DNA from: Escallonia rubra
Lineage: Eukaryota; Streptophyta; Magnoliopsida; Escalloniales; Escalloniaceae
DNA: 64,000 nt
Direction of reading: 5' to 3'
Assembly: GCA_033065855.1 (NCBI GenBank)
Contig: JAVXUO010001522.1
Location: 52,338 to 116,337 of the forward strand
A model generated the notes under the pieces. It saw only the letters and a program-made list of their open reading frames with translations, was not told where the DNA came from and made no database searches. A program made the position numbers and the translations under genes. Of this stretch, positions 1-11,418 are shown one piece after another (position 1 is the first letter of the stretch; each line of letters opens with the position of its first letter).

Positions 1-376
1 GCCCCACCTTGTAGGGCCCCTTTTTTTGACACAATTTATACTCATTAAAAGCAATTGTCTGTATTCAGCAATGTATGCAACTTATTTGGCGTAATTATTC
101 CCCGTTGCTGAATATTATGCCTCCTTTTTATACATATGAAATGTGTCTGTGTATGTGGGTGTGTAGATTTATATACATACTTATATATGTTCTATTGGGA
201 TGAATGTGACCCAAATTAGTTTGGGGCAAAGGCTTAGTTGATTATGACTATGGCTGTCACTTTGTCTTCAAGTCCTCATGTTTGTGATTTTGAAACTTTT
301 CACCGAGCTCGTACTTCATCTTTGACCTGTATCACGTGGATTTTAATTTCACTCAACATATAGTTTTCTTTCACAG
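1..376 (+). other. Intron of the FTA gene (upstream part)
   Basis: No coding exon is seen. The stretch ends in a pyrimidine-rich tract and an AG acceptor directly before the first visible FTA exon at 377, so it is read as intron. Around 200-260 a short segment resembles the 3' part of plant SINEs, but no body or target duplication could be confirmed. Confidence 0.6.
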
Positions 377-760
377 GTATGGCAATTTAGGCGTCTAATT
401 CTTGAGTCACTTGAAGCTGACCTGCATGAGGAATTAAATTTTGTTGATCTTGTTGCCAGCAGTAACTCCAAAAACTATCAGATATGGTGAGCAATTATAT
501 ACCAACTTATCCTCATAATCTTCTCATATATTCAGGTCCTACTCTATTCAAGTTTTAGGACAACAGTCAAAGGATGAACATTAGCGTCAAAGCTGTGTTG
601 TTCCTACAAGTGCAGTAGGAACTATCTATATGAAGGCTAGAAAACATGGAAGATAAGTTATAACCAGTAAACTTTATATCTAATAAGCTAGCCTAGTGTA
701 GCCAAACAATCTTCATGAGCTACACATTCTCCGCGTCGTACTTTCTTGAGTATTCTCTTG

Positions 761-816
<56 letters not shown>

Positions 817-2953
817 TGTGCTTTGCCTGGGGACTAGTACTATTTTTGAACAACATGCAGCGGGTAAATCACACCTTCAATTATTCTAGAGGTTGATGAT
901 TGTTTTTGTAGGCATCATAGGCGGTGGGCTGCTGAGAAACTGGGAGCTGAAGCTACAAGTAGAGAACTCGAGTTTACCAAGAAGGTTTTTTCTGCTGATG
1001 CTAAGCATTATCATGCCTGGTCCCATAGGCAGGTGAGCTAACATCTCTTGTTCACTCCTTTATGCCAAGCAGCGCACACAAGTTCTTTTTCTTGAGAACC
1101 GTATTTGTTGGCTTCTTTATTTTTTTAATGCACTGTGATGTTGATTCTAGGCTTTTTCATGCAGTGGGTTCTTCAGGCTTTAGGAGGGTGGGAAGATGAA
1201 CTGGCCTACTGTCAGCAACTCCTTGAGGAGGACATCTTTAACAATTCTGCCTGGAATCAGGTAATGGTAAAAGTTTTTGCTCCCTTAGATATTTGCCAAC
1301 ACCATGCTTTTTGTGTTCGTCATACTTGGAAAAGTTATATTTCGCATTGCGCGACAAAAGTTTAGAAGTGTTTGATACCCATTAATTAGAGGTTGACAAT
1401 CACTTCGTAGGGCCGTTGTTTTCTTGGGGTTTCCTACTGACTCAATCTGACAGTTCTCCCAAATTTTAAAATGACTGTATATTCTGAACCTTGACTATTG
1501 AGAATAATAAAACAAAGATGCAAAATTAGTAATTTATGGCAGGCATGGAACTTTCTTCTACAGATTGTTCTTTTTTCTTATCCACTTTTTTCCGTTAATT
1601 CTGGTTTCTTTTGATTGTGTCAGACAACATTGTGCATATATCTGGCTTCTGAGCTTTCTTGCATTTAGGTCATGTTTTGTTGCTATCTTGTGAGATGTAA
1701 TGATGCTTTGAAGTAATGAGAATATTCAGGACCGTTTTGCCCATGTTGAAATTTTGTTAGGACTTGGTCAGACAACATTGTGAATATATCTGGCTTCTGA
1801 ACTTCCTTGCATAAATGTCATGTTTTGTTGCTATCTTATGGGATGTAATGATGCTTTGAAGTAATGAGAATACTCGGGACCGTTTTGCCCGTGTTGAAAT
1901 TTGGTTAGGACTTGGTCTGCCCTATGGAATGTGCCTAGTGCCTTTAAGGTATGTACCAGAAAAAGGGGACACGGGGGTGTCAAGTTGCCTTCCAACTTAA
2001 CAAGGACCGTACTGGGAAGGAAATGATAAGCAACAAAGACCTAACTTTTCTAGACAAAAGGACGTAAAAAGTTAAGGAAAATTGAGTTTTCTCTCTGCAT
2101 CCTGTGACTTAGGTAAAGATATCTTAACGGAATCATTGAGCCAGAATAAGAGCAAAATTTGATCAAATCATAGTTTCCTTTGTTCGTTTGAGGCATATCG
2201 TGTTTTAAGATTCATCAGGTGGATCCTAATTCTATTCACATTTATTGGGATCATGTAGTTATGGTTCTTTAAGGATCAAATACCAATTAAACACCGACCT
2301 TTACCTCGCAATAATAACTTAAACCTTGGTCATAATTTTTTGGCCTATTGAATCAGGACCTGTTAATAATTTGCCAATTGAACCCTAGCGTCCATCATGT
2401 TACAATTTTAAACGGAATGGGCTTGATGTTGTATTGCTAAAACTTCCGGGACATGATAAAGGTCACACTCTTTAGAAAATCATAATATTAAGGTCGAAGA
2501 GAGTCAACTCATCTATGTTGAGTCAACTTAGATCCTGGGATATATCACCATTGTTACAACCGGCTCCCATCACCGCTGTTTGTTTTCATTTCTCTAATTT
2601 TATGTTTTGAATCCTTGTTGACCGATTGTAATGATCTGGTTATTGTTTGATTACGAGCATTTCATTTCACAGCCACACTGGTTGAATATGATCATAGTCC
2701 TATTTCAACCGTCGATTTTGGGGGGCCAGAATTTGGAATCGGAGGCTAAGGGAATCTAAAGGGGGTGTCAACGGTTTTGATAACGGAGTGGAAGGAGGTG
2801 GGCATGCTGAAAAGGACGATGATGTTGGAGTTGTTGATGTGTCAATGGTGGCGAAAGGGATCGACGGTGACATCGTTGATGTGATTTGGGTTGGGTGGTG
2901 CTTTGAGGTCGACAGGAAGGGGGAGGTGGAGTTGACAGCGGCGGGGCCATGTT

Positions 2954-2984
<31 letters not shown>

Positions 2985-4757
2985 GGGGTTGAGAGTGAGG
3001 AGGGGCATCTATGGGAAGGTGGTGGTGGCTGGGCGCCGGGGCGGTGATGGGATTTGGTGTGGATTTGATGGCGGCAGACGCAATGCGAGGGTAGTGCCTG
3101 CTCTGATGAGATTTTGTGGTGATAGAAGGTGCTATTGAATTTAGGGGCTTTAGTTATGGGATTTAGGGATGATGTCGAAATTTCACATAATTGAAAAAGT
3201 AAATATGCGTTTGAATAATCCCAAACTGTTGAAGTTTAAATGCTGGTGGACAACATGGTTGGATTGGCGAATATTTAATAGGCTGAGATCCAATTGGCCA
3301 AAAGTTATGACTGGGTTTTAAGTGATTATTGCAGGCGAAGGTCAGGGTCTAATTGGTATTTGATCCTCTCTTTAACTAGGTGGTGCTGTTGTACAGGTTC
3401 TAATTTTAGATTCTTTCTAATTGAGACCATCATATCTGACAGTGCCACAAAGTTACAAAGTAGTATATATTTTCATCAAAGATACAGACGGCACTTCTTT
3501 TAAGCGAGATTGATTTCTTTCGTCCATGACTTTATGCATGAGAGGATCACTGAACATAAGTATGTCTCGGTAACAAAGACAGCAAACTTCGTACTCTTCA
3601 AAGTCCGTGTATGATTAGAATATGTAATCCCATGACAAAACCCTAGTCAAGTGAAATATATAGCATAGTATCCAAAGGTGATTCGACTCCGCAACTATTG
3701 GCACCAAGACAACAGATAAAAGGACAGAGAGTTCATTTTAAACGAATATCAGATCATTATATGATTTCTAATTGAATCTTCGAGTCAGAATAAGAGAAAA
3801 TTTGATCAAAATCATGATTTCTTATGTTCATTTGAGACACGTTCTGTTCACATAGTTTGAGATCATGTGTTTACAGTATTGAACTAGGTGGTGCTGTTAT
3901 ACACGTTCTTGTTTTAGATTCTTCTTCATTGAGACCATCAAATAAAAGATGACAATGCCACATAAATGTTCATTGAAAGATATATCACTTTTTGAAGCGA
4001 GATTGATTTCTGTTTGTGCCTGACATTATGCATGAAAGGATCATCGAACATAAGTACATTGTCTCAATAACAGTCAGCAAAGTTTGTACTCTACGAAGTC
4101 TGTGGAGGAACGGAATAGCAAATCTAATCCTATGACTGGACCTCATTCAAGTGAAAATTACATAGTATCCGCAGGTGATTCGACTCTGCATCTATTGGCA
4201 CCAAAACAACTGATAAAGGACATTGAGATCATTTACTAAACGTATCTGATTATAGTGTATGTGTGTGTGTGTATGTATTTATATATGTGAAAAGATATTT
4301 ATGTCTACTCCTTTGTTTGTAGAGATATTTTGTCATAACAAGATCTCCACTCCTGGGAGGACTAGAGACCATGAGAGACTCGGAAGTAAGTTACACAGCT
4401 GAAGCCATTATTTCGAAACCTGAGAATGAGAGTCCGTGGAGATACCTTCGTGGCCTGTTTAAAAATGACATGCAATCTTTGGTGAATGATCCTCAAGTTT
4501 TATCACTGTGCTTAACAGTTTTAAAAGCCGAAAATGTTAGTTATGTATTCGCTCTGAGCATGCTTTTGGATCTCCTCTGTCATGGTTTGCAACCAAGCGA
4601 AGAGCTTAAAAATGCCGCACATGCTCTGACTTCAGAGGCAGGTCCACCAGGCTCAGATTTAGCAAGAACAGTTTGTTCTGTCTTGGAACGCGTGGATCCA
4701 ATGAGAATAAACTACTGGAAGTGGCGAAAGAGCACACTTCCCGCTCAAGTAGTTTAG
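377..4757 (+). CDS. FTA: Protein farnesyltransferase/geranylgeranyltransferase type-1 alpha subunit (3' exons)
   Basis: This is the shared alpha subunit of the two CaaX prenyltransferases, which attach farnesyl or geranylgeranyl to C-terminal cysteines of proteins such as small GTPases in the cytosol; in Arabidopsis it is PLURIPETALA. Four exons are visible: 377-486, 912-1032, 1165-1260 and 4323-4757, all with GT-AG introns. They sum to 762 nt, an exact multiple of three, giving 253 residues plus TAG. The PPTA-repeat tryptophan motifs are clear: YQIWHHRRW across the first junction, then [11 protein letters not shown], then NSAWNQRYFV across the 3.06-kb last intron. The family is usually about 330 residues, so roughly 75-85 N-terminal residues lie upstream of the window. 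The ORF tail ends in a tryptophan-rich YWKWRKS. No frameshift or stop interrupts the visible part. Gene identity is secure; the missing first exon(s) mean no start can be given. Confidence 0.9.
762..808. repeat. (AT)n microsatellite in FTA intron
   Basis: An uninterrupted AT dinucleotide run of about 46 bp is followed by a T run. It lies within the intron between exons 377-486 and 912-1032. Confidence 0.95.
1621..1917. repeat. 148-bp tandem duplication, two copies
   Basis: The segment beginning CAGACAACATTGTG at 1621 recurs at 1769 and runs in parallel through GTTAGGACTTGGTC, with about a dozen substitutions between copies. It lies inside the last FTA intron. Confidence 0.9.
2700..3140. repeat. 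G-rich, GGTGG-rich low-complexity segment
   Basis: The segment has strong strand bias (G on +), with GGTGG and GATGG runs and a run of about 20 G near 2970-2990. Open frames exist on both strands but are compositional. Similar G-rich cores occur inside MITE-like elements at 7.3-8.7, 13.4 and 58.7 kb, so this may be the core of a degraded element whose ends are no longer visible. Confidence 0.6.
3370..4255. repeat. Diverged direct repeat of about 400-500 bp
   Basis: Copy one starts near AACTAGGTGGTGCTGTTG at about 3375 and copy two near 3883. Both continue through the same landmarks in order: GAGACCATCA, AGCGAGATTGATTTCT, GATTCGACTC and ATTGGCACCAA. A part of the linking sequence (GAATAAGAG then AAATTTGATCAAA) also occurs at about 2145. 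These are old duplications within the intron. Confidence 0.8.
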
Positions 4758-5262
4758 TGTCCGACGTGGCGGTGGTGTGTTCTGCTACGGTTTAGGAAAA
4801 TAATGTAAGTCGATGCAATCAACGGTCTCTCTGTCATTATTGACCAGTTTTCTTAACGTTTTGTATTTTGTTGTTGTACGATTATTTTTCATTTTTGTTC
4901 ATTTTGGCCCGTTTATCGTTATTATTATTATTTTTTTTTATAGTGAAGCGGTTTTATTTCACAAATTTTGGGGTACATCGTTTTGTATGGCAGGCGTTAC
5001 GAAATCCGGCGCCCCTTCCGTCCATACACAAAAGTTGTCAAGAGTTCCAGCATAATTTATGGTTATTTTGATTGTGGTGTTTTGATAATTGGGAATGCCT
5101 TAGCAACTTGATTCTCGATAGTCGAACTTATGTCCTTGGCAGGTAGCTGCTGTTGGAATTCAGGTTTTTTAACGGAAGTTGATACGTGATTACTCATGTT
5201 CCATTTTTTGGTTCAAAGAGAAGAACCCTCAATAGATACCAAATATCAGAGGTTTACAAGAA
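4758..5262 (+). other. FTA 3' flank / 3' UTR
   Basis: The sequence after the FTA stop is T-rich and non-coding. The short open frames across a T-rich tract (4813-5071) lack any codon pattern. The polyadenylation site cannot be fixed; the 3' UTR probably ends within a few hundred bases. Confidence 0.5.
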
Positions 5263-6195
5263 GTGGTTAATTACACTTGGGCTCGATGAGGTTTGAGGTA
5301 ATTATGCTCACCTACACGAGGTTTAGAAAATTACATTCAGCCACATGAGATTTGATACTTGATTGCACTCTAGCCGCTTCAATTGGGTTACAACTTTATG
5401 TTGTAATGATCTACCATTATTGCCCTTAAGAAATAAATAAAATTACCGTTTCGCCTAGAGTGACAGAATTTCTTCCCTCGGTTTACTCCTCTAACAACAT
5501 CTTCCTCCAAGCTGGGGTTTCCTGGTTCTGTCGCCATATCCTCAGGGAGTGAGGCAAGAAAGATAATTGAGCATGGTGGCTACTGCTTCTTCTCTAGTAT
5601 ACGAAGATTCTTCCTCAACCGCACCCACAAACTCCCTTTCCATTCTCTCTCCCCATACCCAGCACCACCAATGCACATTCATTCTCTCGCTCCATATCAT
5701 TTGCTTCCTTCCTTCACCCCTCCATCGAAACCCTAAACCACCACCGAAACGTTATCTACGTCTTACAACAAAGAGGCTTAATCGAATCCATCACTAGTGA
5801 ATCCTCTTTTTTGCATGCTCCTACCCAGCCCACCCCTTATGAAAAGCCTAATGTGACTTCAACCACTCTGTCGAGAGCCTCCACCTTGACTTGATCACTC
5901 TCTGTTGATTTTTCCGTTGCGGCCCTCCCTCGTCGTCCTTGTCAGGGGCGTCACCACCCCCGTCAGGGAGCCCTTTGGCAAGTCCCTCGAGCGCCCCCGG
6001 CTTGACCCTCTCTCAAACCTCAACCGGGGATTGAAACGGGTGAAGAAGATTAATGCAGAATGCTTATTAAGCATAAGCGTGAGGCTACTGAAGTCTTATT
6101 GTTTTCTTGTTAGATTTCCAAGGTGAAAAGGAGGACACTGTACTAGTTCCTCAAACCTCATCTATGTGAGTGTAATAATCTCAAACCTTATGCGG
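5263..6195. mobile_element. MULE-like element, degraded ends
   Basis: The left part (GGTTAATTACACTTGGG then GAGGTTTGAGGTAATTATG) has an inverted counterpart at 6145-6195, whose reverse complement reads AAGGTTTGAGATTATTAC then GATGAGGTTTGAGG. The left end shares the GGTTAATTAC start with the clear MULE at 10825. Between the ends is GC-rich DNA with short open frames (5567-5797, 5905-6126) of no recognised function. No target duplication was found, so the borders are approximate. Confidence 0.5.
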
Positions 6196-6920
6196 ACTTA
6201 ACAAAACTTGACTCGAAGTACAATAATGACCATAACAAAACAACGAAGTACACGAGGGAATCTCAAGCAGAACCTAAAACAAAAATGTAGCAAAAACCCC
6301 TCAGCAAATGAGGAACACATGACCAAAAACCTGCACTCAAGGACACCTAAGGTGGACGGAAACCAGTGGGGAGGCCACGCCGGACAAAGAGCAAAATGCA
6401 GCTGGGGGTGCACACAGTCCATATGAACAGGAATGACGAGCCCTGGACGGCAAAGCAAGCACGACGGCGAGCCTCCAACAGTGATGATATCGTGATTCCC
6501 ACCCAACAAGCCATCCTACTAGCAAAAGGCGGAGGCAACAGGTGGCAGCGATGGACAGGTGCCCACTTGTTGCTAGCAATTCTTTTCCTTGTTATGTGGT
6601 GTTTTTGGCTTAGAATCACAAAAATGCTCATCAAAAAATTTTAGAAATACTTAAAGGAAATGTCTTTTGGTCATTTCACATGTTAAACTCCCTGTAAAAT
6701 TTTTTTAGTCATTTTAAATACTTCAACAAAGTTATATTGAATACCCCAATTTTCAGTTTCCGGTTTCTTCCTTGTAGGTTTGGTGCCCACCTTAAGATTA
6801 ATTACTCACTCCGCTACTGCTACCAGCTACGCATAAGAGAAGAGTTATGCACTCAGAGGAACCAGAAACTTAAGGAGCATCAGGGGTTATCAATGCATTT
6901 AATATGAAAAACTTTTGGAA
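6196..6920. other. Non-coding stretch, nothing recognised
   Basis: Several overlapping open frames lie on both strands in a GC-richer part (6200-6640). None shows a known motif, and the overlap of frames on opposite strands suggests chance openness. The 6640-6920 part is AT-rich. Confidence 0.4.
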
Positions 6921-6924
6921 ATCA

Positions 6925-7800
6925 TAGGGTATGTTTGAAACCCATTTCAGTTTTTAGTTTTTGTTTTCAAAAAAATCAAAACAAAATCCTCTTTGAGTTG
7001 CCTTTTTTTATAAAACTGATGGACTGTTTGATACAGTTTTGTATATTTAGTTTTCACTTTTATTTTTATTCCCTACTTTTCCTCTCTTCTCTTTTCTTTC
7101 ATTTTTCGATACTTGAAAGTTTTTTTTGAACTTCTATGTTTAACAGCTAGAAATGCTCCCGTCGCGACCAACCCAACTCCTCTATCACCGTCCCACTATT
7201 TCTATAGCAGCAACATACTAGCTTGCGAATTAGAGCTTAATTCGTTTGACTGGGATTTGATTGATTGAATGAGTTTAATTGGCTTGGAGTTTACCTGTGA
7301 AAATCTAAGATACTTGGGCTAATCGATGGAAGAAATCTTTTGGTGGTGTTTATTGCAGGGATAATGGTGGTTAGTACGATTGTGGTTTGGATTTAGAGGA
7401 GTGGTGGTGCCGTGGTGGTAATTGATATTAGAGGGTTTGGCGTTCGGTGGTATTGGTCAGTAGTGGTTGTTGTTATCAGTGGTTGTTGTTTTCGTGGGTG
7501 TTGGTCACTTGGGATGGTGGCGACGGCCAATGGCTATCGTGGTCGGCGGTGTTGATGTTCAAGTGTGTTAATCAGTGGTGGTGGCATATCGACGGCCAAT
7601 AACTGTGATAGTGTTTGTAGTTTGGTGTTCAGAAGTGTTGGTCATTGGTGGTGGTGGTGGGGGCGGTTAATGGGTATGGTGGTTAGCAATGTTGGTGGTT
7701 TGGTATTCTTGGGTGATAGGTGTTGGTGAAGAATGTTGAAGGGAAGAAAAGACATCAAAAGCCTCTAATAAAAGTTGAAAGGTGGATATAAAAATAAAAA
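6925..7800. mobile_element. MITE-like segment with TGGTGG-rich core
   Basis: It opens with TATGTTTGAAACCCATTTCAG and runs of T/A like those that open the neighbouring element at 7812. It then passes into about 400 bp of TGGTGG-rich sequence (7340-7720). Its right end was not identified, so the borders are tentative. Confidence 0.35.
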
Positions 7801-7811
7801 AATGAAAAAGG

Positions 7812-8996
7812 GTATGTTTGAAATAACTTTTAGTTTTGGTTTTCAGTTTCAAAAAAAAAAATCAGTCTAGTTTTTATTTTTTACAAAAACAAATGGTTGT
7901 TTGAGTACACAGTTTTTATTTTGAGTTTTTTGCTTGGTGGTGGTTGCGGTCAGGGGCGGAACTGTAGCATGGCCGGGGGGGGGGGGGGGGGGCACGGCAC
8001 CCCCCAATTTTTTGGATTTGTTTTTAGTTATTGATAATAATACTCACATTTCACATATTAATGCCATTATATCGTAACTAATTAATTAGGGTTTCATTTG
8101 TTGTATTATTTATTCTTTGTGTCATCGGTCATCATAATCTTCTTCGTTCTCATTCTTCATTCTTCCAAATTTCAAATTTTCGAATTACCAAAAAAACACG
8201 AATTGATCAAGATGAGTTCTTTTGTTTATAGTTTAATTCTTGGAGTATTAGCAAATTCAATAGTTACGCTAATTATAGTATTAACGTATTCAATTGTTAC
8301 GCTATTTCAATAGTTACGCTATTCATTAGTTTAATTCTTATATTATTAATGTATTCAATAGTTACGAAAAAACACGAACTAAGCAATTTACTATGCATTT
8401 AACATATTCAATAGTTGCGCTAATTATAATATGTTTATTTTTGTAGATGGGAAAGTCAAAGTCACACACAATTGGTTAGTTCTTTCAAACAAAAAATGTT
8501 AGCAATAGTAATATTGATGAACTTAAACCTTCTTCATTCTTTTATATTAGCCATCAATTTTTTTTATGTCTTTTTGGCGCCCCCCGATTAAACTTTCTGG
8601 ATCCGCCCCTGGTTGCGGTGGACAGTGGGGGGTGATGGTGGGGGGAGTGGTCTCAAAACAAAAACCAAAATTGAAATTGAAAATCCAAAACTCCAAAATG
8701 AGAATTTTAAAAAACAGTCATATTTTAAAAATTGGTTTTCAAAACTGAAGGGGAAAAAAAATGAAAACTGTGTGCGAAATGCGTTTTTTTTTTCAGTTGA
8801 CAAAATTGGAGAAAAACCTGGAAACGGAATAGATTCAAGCGCTACCTAACAAAGTTTTCTAAAACAGTCTCGTTTTAAAAACTAGTTACTCAAAACTGAA
8901 GGGGAAAAAATGAAATTGTCTGTCAACCGGTGATATTTTTTCCAGTTTTCAAAATTCAAAAAAAATAAAAAGTATAAAAGTTATTTCAAACGCTAA
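7812..8996. mobile_element. MITE-like element interrupted by a hAT
   Basis: The left end TATGTTTGAAATAACTTTTA and the reverse complement of the right end (GCGTTTGAAATAACTTTTA) match, giving inverted termini of about 20 bp. Without the hAT insert at 7951-8611 and its duplicated target, it would be about 0.5 kb. It contains a GGTGG-rich core and AAAACTGAAGGGGAAAAAA repeats (about 8743 and 8894). Exact ends are uncertain by a few bases. Confidence 0.6.
7951..8611. mobile_element. Non-autonomous hAT element with 8-bp target duplication
   Basis: The ends are CAGGGGCGGA and its inverse TCCGCCCCTG. The element is flanked by the perfect 8-bp direct repeat GTTGCGGT at 7943-7950 and 8612-8619, which defines a hAT insertion. 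The 661-bp interior is AT-rich, with several CAATAGTTACGCT repeats and a G run near the left end, and has no transposase. Mobilisation would need an enzyme supplied elsewhere. Confidence 0.92.
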
Positions 8997-9312
8997 CATA
9001 GTTTCTTAAACAAGTTCAGACAGTGGCCTAAAACATTATAACTGCGATTTGTTGTTGCTAAAAACAATTAGTAACGCTTCTTGATAGATCACCTTGCTGT
9101 TATTGGAGGAGGTCCGGATCCCTTGCAAGTGAATACGACATCATAGCTTGAAGCTGGTCCATTAGATCAACTGTATGGACGATTTAATATCGATCTCCAC
9201 CGTGCAATAACGTTAACAGGTAAATGAGCAAAAGTAAGTTGGCACTTAGCAACAAATCCATGATGGTGACTACGTAAGTTATTGATCTAGCCGTGCATAA
9301 AAGCAATTATAA

Positions 9313-9714
9313 TTAGAGCCTATTTGTGGTCAATTCTCAAAATTAAATTTCACATTAAAACTTAATTAACTTTCAAAAACTTTAAAATTAACATCAAGCT
9401 ATGGATAGTAATTTTGGATTAAAAAAAAAAAACCACCAAAAGCAGTATCAATGAGGCAAAATGATCAATAATTTAGTCTTTGAATAAAAGGTGTAAAGGT
9501 GTCTGTCTTGATAGGGACATTCTTGATACTGGTCCAACCTGATCTTTAGCTAAAGACATAATTAATTAATAATAATCACTTTGTCGTGTTATGATTTAAT
9601 CAGCTTTTTAGTTTATGATTTAAACAGTTATGTACATTTGTCAAACACCCATTAACATAATTTAATCCAGATTAAATCAAGCTTGACTAATTCATAATCG
9701 GTCTCAAATAGACT
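9313..9714. mobile_element. MITE, same family as the 10489-12654 element
   Basis: The left end AGAGCCTATTTGTGGTCAAT is inverted at the right end near 9690-9714 (reverse complement AGTCTATTTGAGACCGATT). The interior ATTTAATC ... GATTAAATCAAGCTTGACTA parallels the right half of the element ending at 12654. There is no coding sequence. A target duplication is not clear. Confidence 0.55.
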
Positions 9715-10488
9715 TTTAATAGCACCCTCCTCTCACAACTTTAATGGCTTTTAGATGTCAAAAATACAATGTCGTATGGCTATTAAAGAAAAATTACAAT
9801 TTCGTTGCGAGTAAAGAACAATAGAGAGCCCTTTTAGCTTTAGGTACAACACTCGGCTTCATGTACATAGGGAAACCAACTTTTGTGCGGACTTAATAGC
9901 AAAGTAGGCGGGCAATCAGTAACAAGGATAGCATCAATGGAATCATGAGCCAATTTTTTTTGTCCTCCCTCCTATACCTTGATACTTGTGGGAGAGTCAC
10001 CCCACGACGTTACGTGACTCAACAAGCGATTGTTGAATAAATAAAATTTCTCCTGATTTCGAAAGGATGTTTGTTCCGCTTCTTTTTTTCTCTCTGTGTT
10101 ACATTCGAGGGCCCAAGGCCCAAACATTAAATGGTTTGGGTTCTTCACTTCTCTTGAACCCTGTTTCTCATCTCTGTACAAGTCCGTGATGAATAGCCCA
10201 AAATTCAGCTATTAGGCTACCACTGCTAATTGAGGTGCAGCAGGTGTAGGGTATGGCCTCACGGAGCCATGCCTCTCCCAAGTTAAGTTTCGTTAAGAAT
10301 AGTGGTGAAGACAATCATATAGTACATTGTGGACTTAGGGTTTAATTTGCGAAATTGAGTTCCAATTTGGATTTTAATCTGGCATTGGACACAGAATTGT
10401 ATTGTAATTCTGGTGTTCGGGTACTCTATTTGGAGTTGAAATCTCAATTCATTCAACACCATGGAATTTATTCTATACTAAGAGTACG
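9715..10488. other. Non-coding stretch, nothing recognised
   Basis: Mixed-composition DNA without an open frame of coding character. The 69-codon minus-strand frame at 9972-10181 has no known motif. Confidence 0.4.
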
Positions 10489-10626
10489 TTTGAGATTAAT
10501 TCTAAAAAGCAGATTTCAGCTTAAATCTTAAATCAGTTTTCAAAATCAGATACAATCTATTTTAAGTAGAATCAGTTTGTTGTTTGGCAAAAATAGTTGT
10601 AAACTAGCTTTTAAAGTTACAAAAAG

Positions 10627-10661
10627 CTAAAGCGGCGGATTGCTAATCCGTTGTACGAGTT
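10627..10661 (+). pseudogene. Fragment of plastid trnS-GCU
   Basis: These 35 bases cover the end of the D arm, the complete anticodon arm (stem CGGATT / AATCCG, anticodon GCT) and the start of the long variable arm of a type II tRNA. They agree with plastid tRNA-Ser(GCU) as I remember it. The acceptor stem, T arm and CCA-end region are absent on both sides, so it cannot be a functional tRNA. It sits inside the left half of the MITE at 10489. Confidence 0.75.
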
Positions 10662-11235
10662 CCAATTTAATTATCTTGTTCCTAGAGCACTAAACCCATT
10701 GTTATGTTTCCACATCAAAGTGATTCAACAGACGACTTATGATTATTCATGATAATTATAATTTATTGAACAAACGATCGAATCTGTCATTAAGAGGTAA
10801 AGGATTAAATCATGTTTGAATAAAGGGTTAATTACTCACGGCCCCCCTGAGGTTTACCCTAAATTACACACAGACTCCCTTATCTTTTGAAAATTACACT
10901 TTGCTCCCCCCAGGTTTGTACCCGCATTTCACGGAGCCCCACAAAATTGACGGGGACCCTAACTCCGTCTAAAGATTCTCTGACACCTTACTTTTTTGGA
11001 TTTTTCATCCCCAAATTGCCCTCCCCTGAAAAATCATCAACCCTTGCCCTCCCCATGGCCTTGCTCGAGATCGCCATGGCCGGGTGGACCTGCTTCAAGA
11101 CCTTGAAAATGTAGATCTTGTAGGTCAATTGTGCATTGCCACCGAAGCCACACGGTCGATGGCGATCAACCAGATCTGAACTAGAAGACGAGGATCTGAA
11201 GTGGATCTAACACAAACACCGTGGTCACGGATTAC

Positions 11236-11418
11236 CGATTGGAGATGGCCTTGGCGCTTGTCCGCCTGGAGCTGGGCAAGCTCGGCGAGGCGCTGTTCGA
11301 GGAAGGAGGCAAGCCGAGAGTGCTGTGATTGGAGAGCGACGAACTCGAAAGAGAGGGAGGCGTGCTTCTGCTCGAAGAGGGAGCATGTCCGCTCGGCAGT
11401 GATGGAGACGGCATGAGC
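11236..11418 (-). pseudogene. Captured protein fragment, coiled-coil-like (unidentified)
   Basis: This is a 61-codon open minus-strand stretch rich in Glu, Gln, Leu and Ala with heptad-like spacing (for example LASFLEQRLAELAQLQADK), which looks like the helical part of a real protein. I could not assign a family. It has no in-frame start of its own. It is flanked by direct repeats (11203-11222 and 11431-11450, 18 of 20 identical) and by a perfect 14-bp inverted pair (CCGATTGGAGATGG at 11235-11248, inverted at 11462-11475), suggesting rearrangement at capture. Confidence 0.55.

Larger units (their letters stand above)
1261..4322 (+). other. Large last intron of FTA (3.06 kb)
   Basis: The donor GTAATG follows exon 1165-1260 and the acceptor TTTGTAG precedes 4323. 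The intron holds no gene. It contains a tandem 148-bp duplication at 1621-1917, a GGT-rich segment at 2700-3140, and three diverged copies of one repeat family: partial at about 2130-2260, then about 3370-3870 and 3880-4250. Other FTA introns visible here are 132-425 bp, so this one has grown by insertion and duplication. Confidence 0.8.

Noticed and set aside
190..260. SINE-like 3' end in the first intron
   Set aside because: Only a short resemblance to plant SINE tails; no promoter boxes, body or target duplication were seen.
2788..3138. 116-codon Gly/Val-rich frame
   Set aside because: It lies inside an FTA intron, is caused by G-rich simple sequence, and has a competing frame on the other strand.
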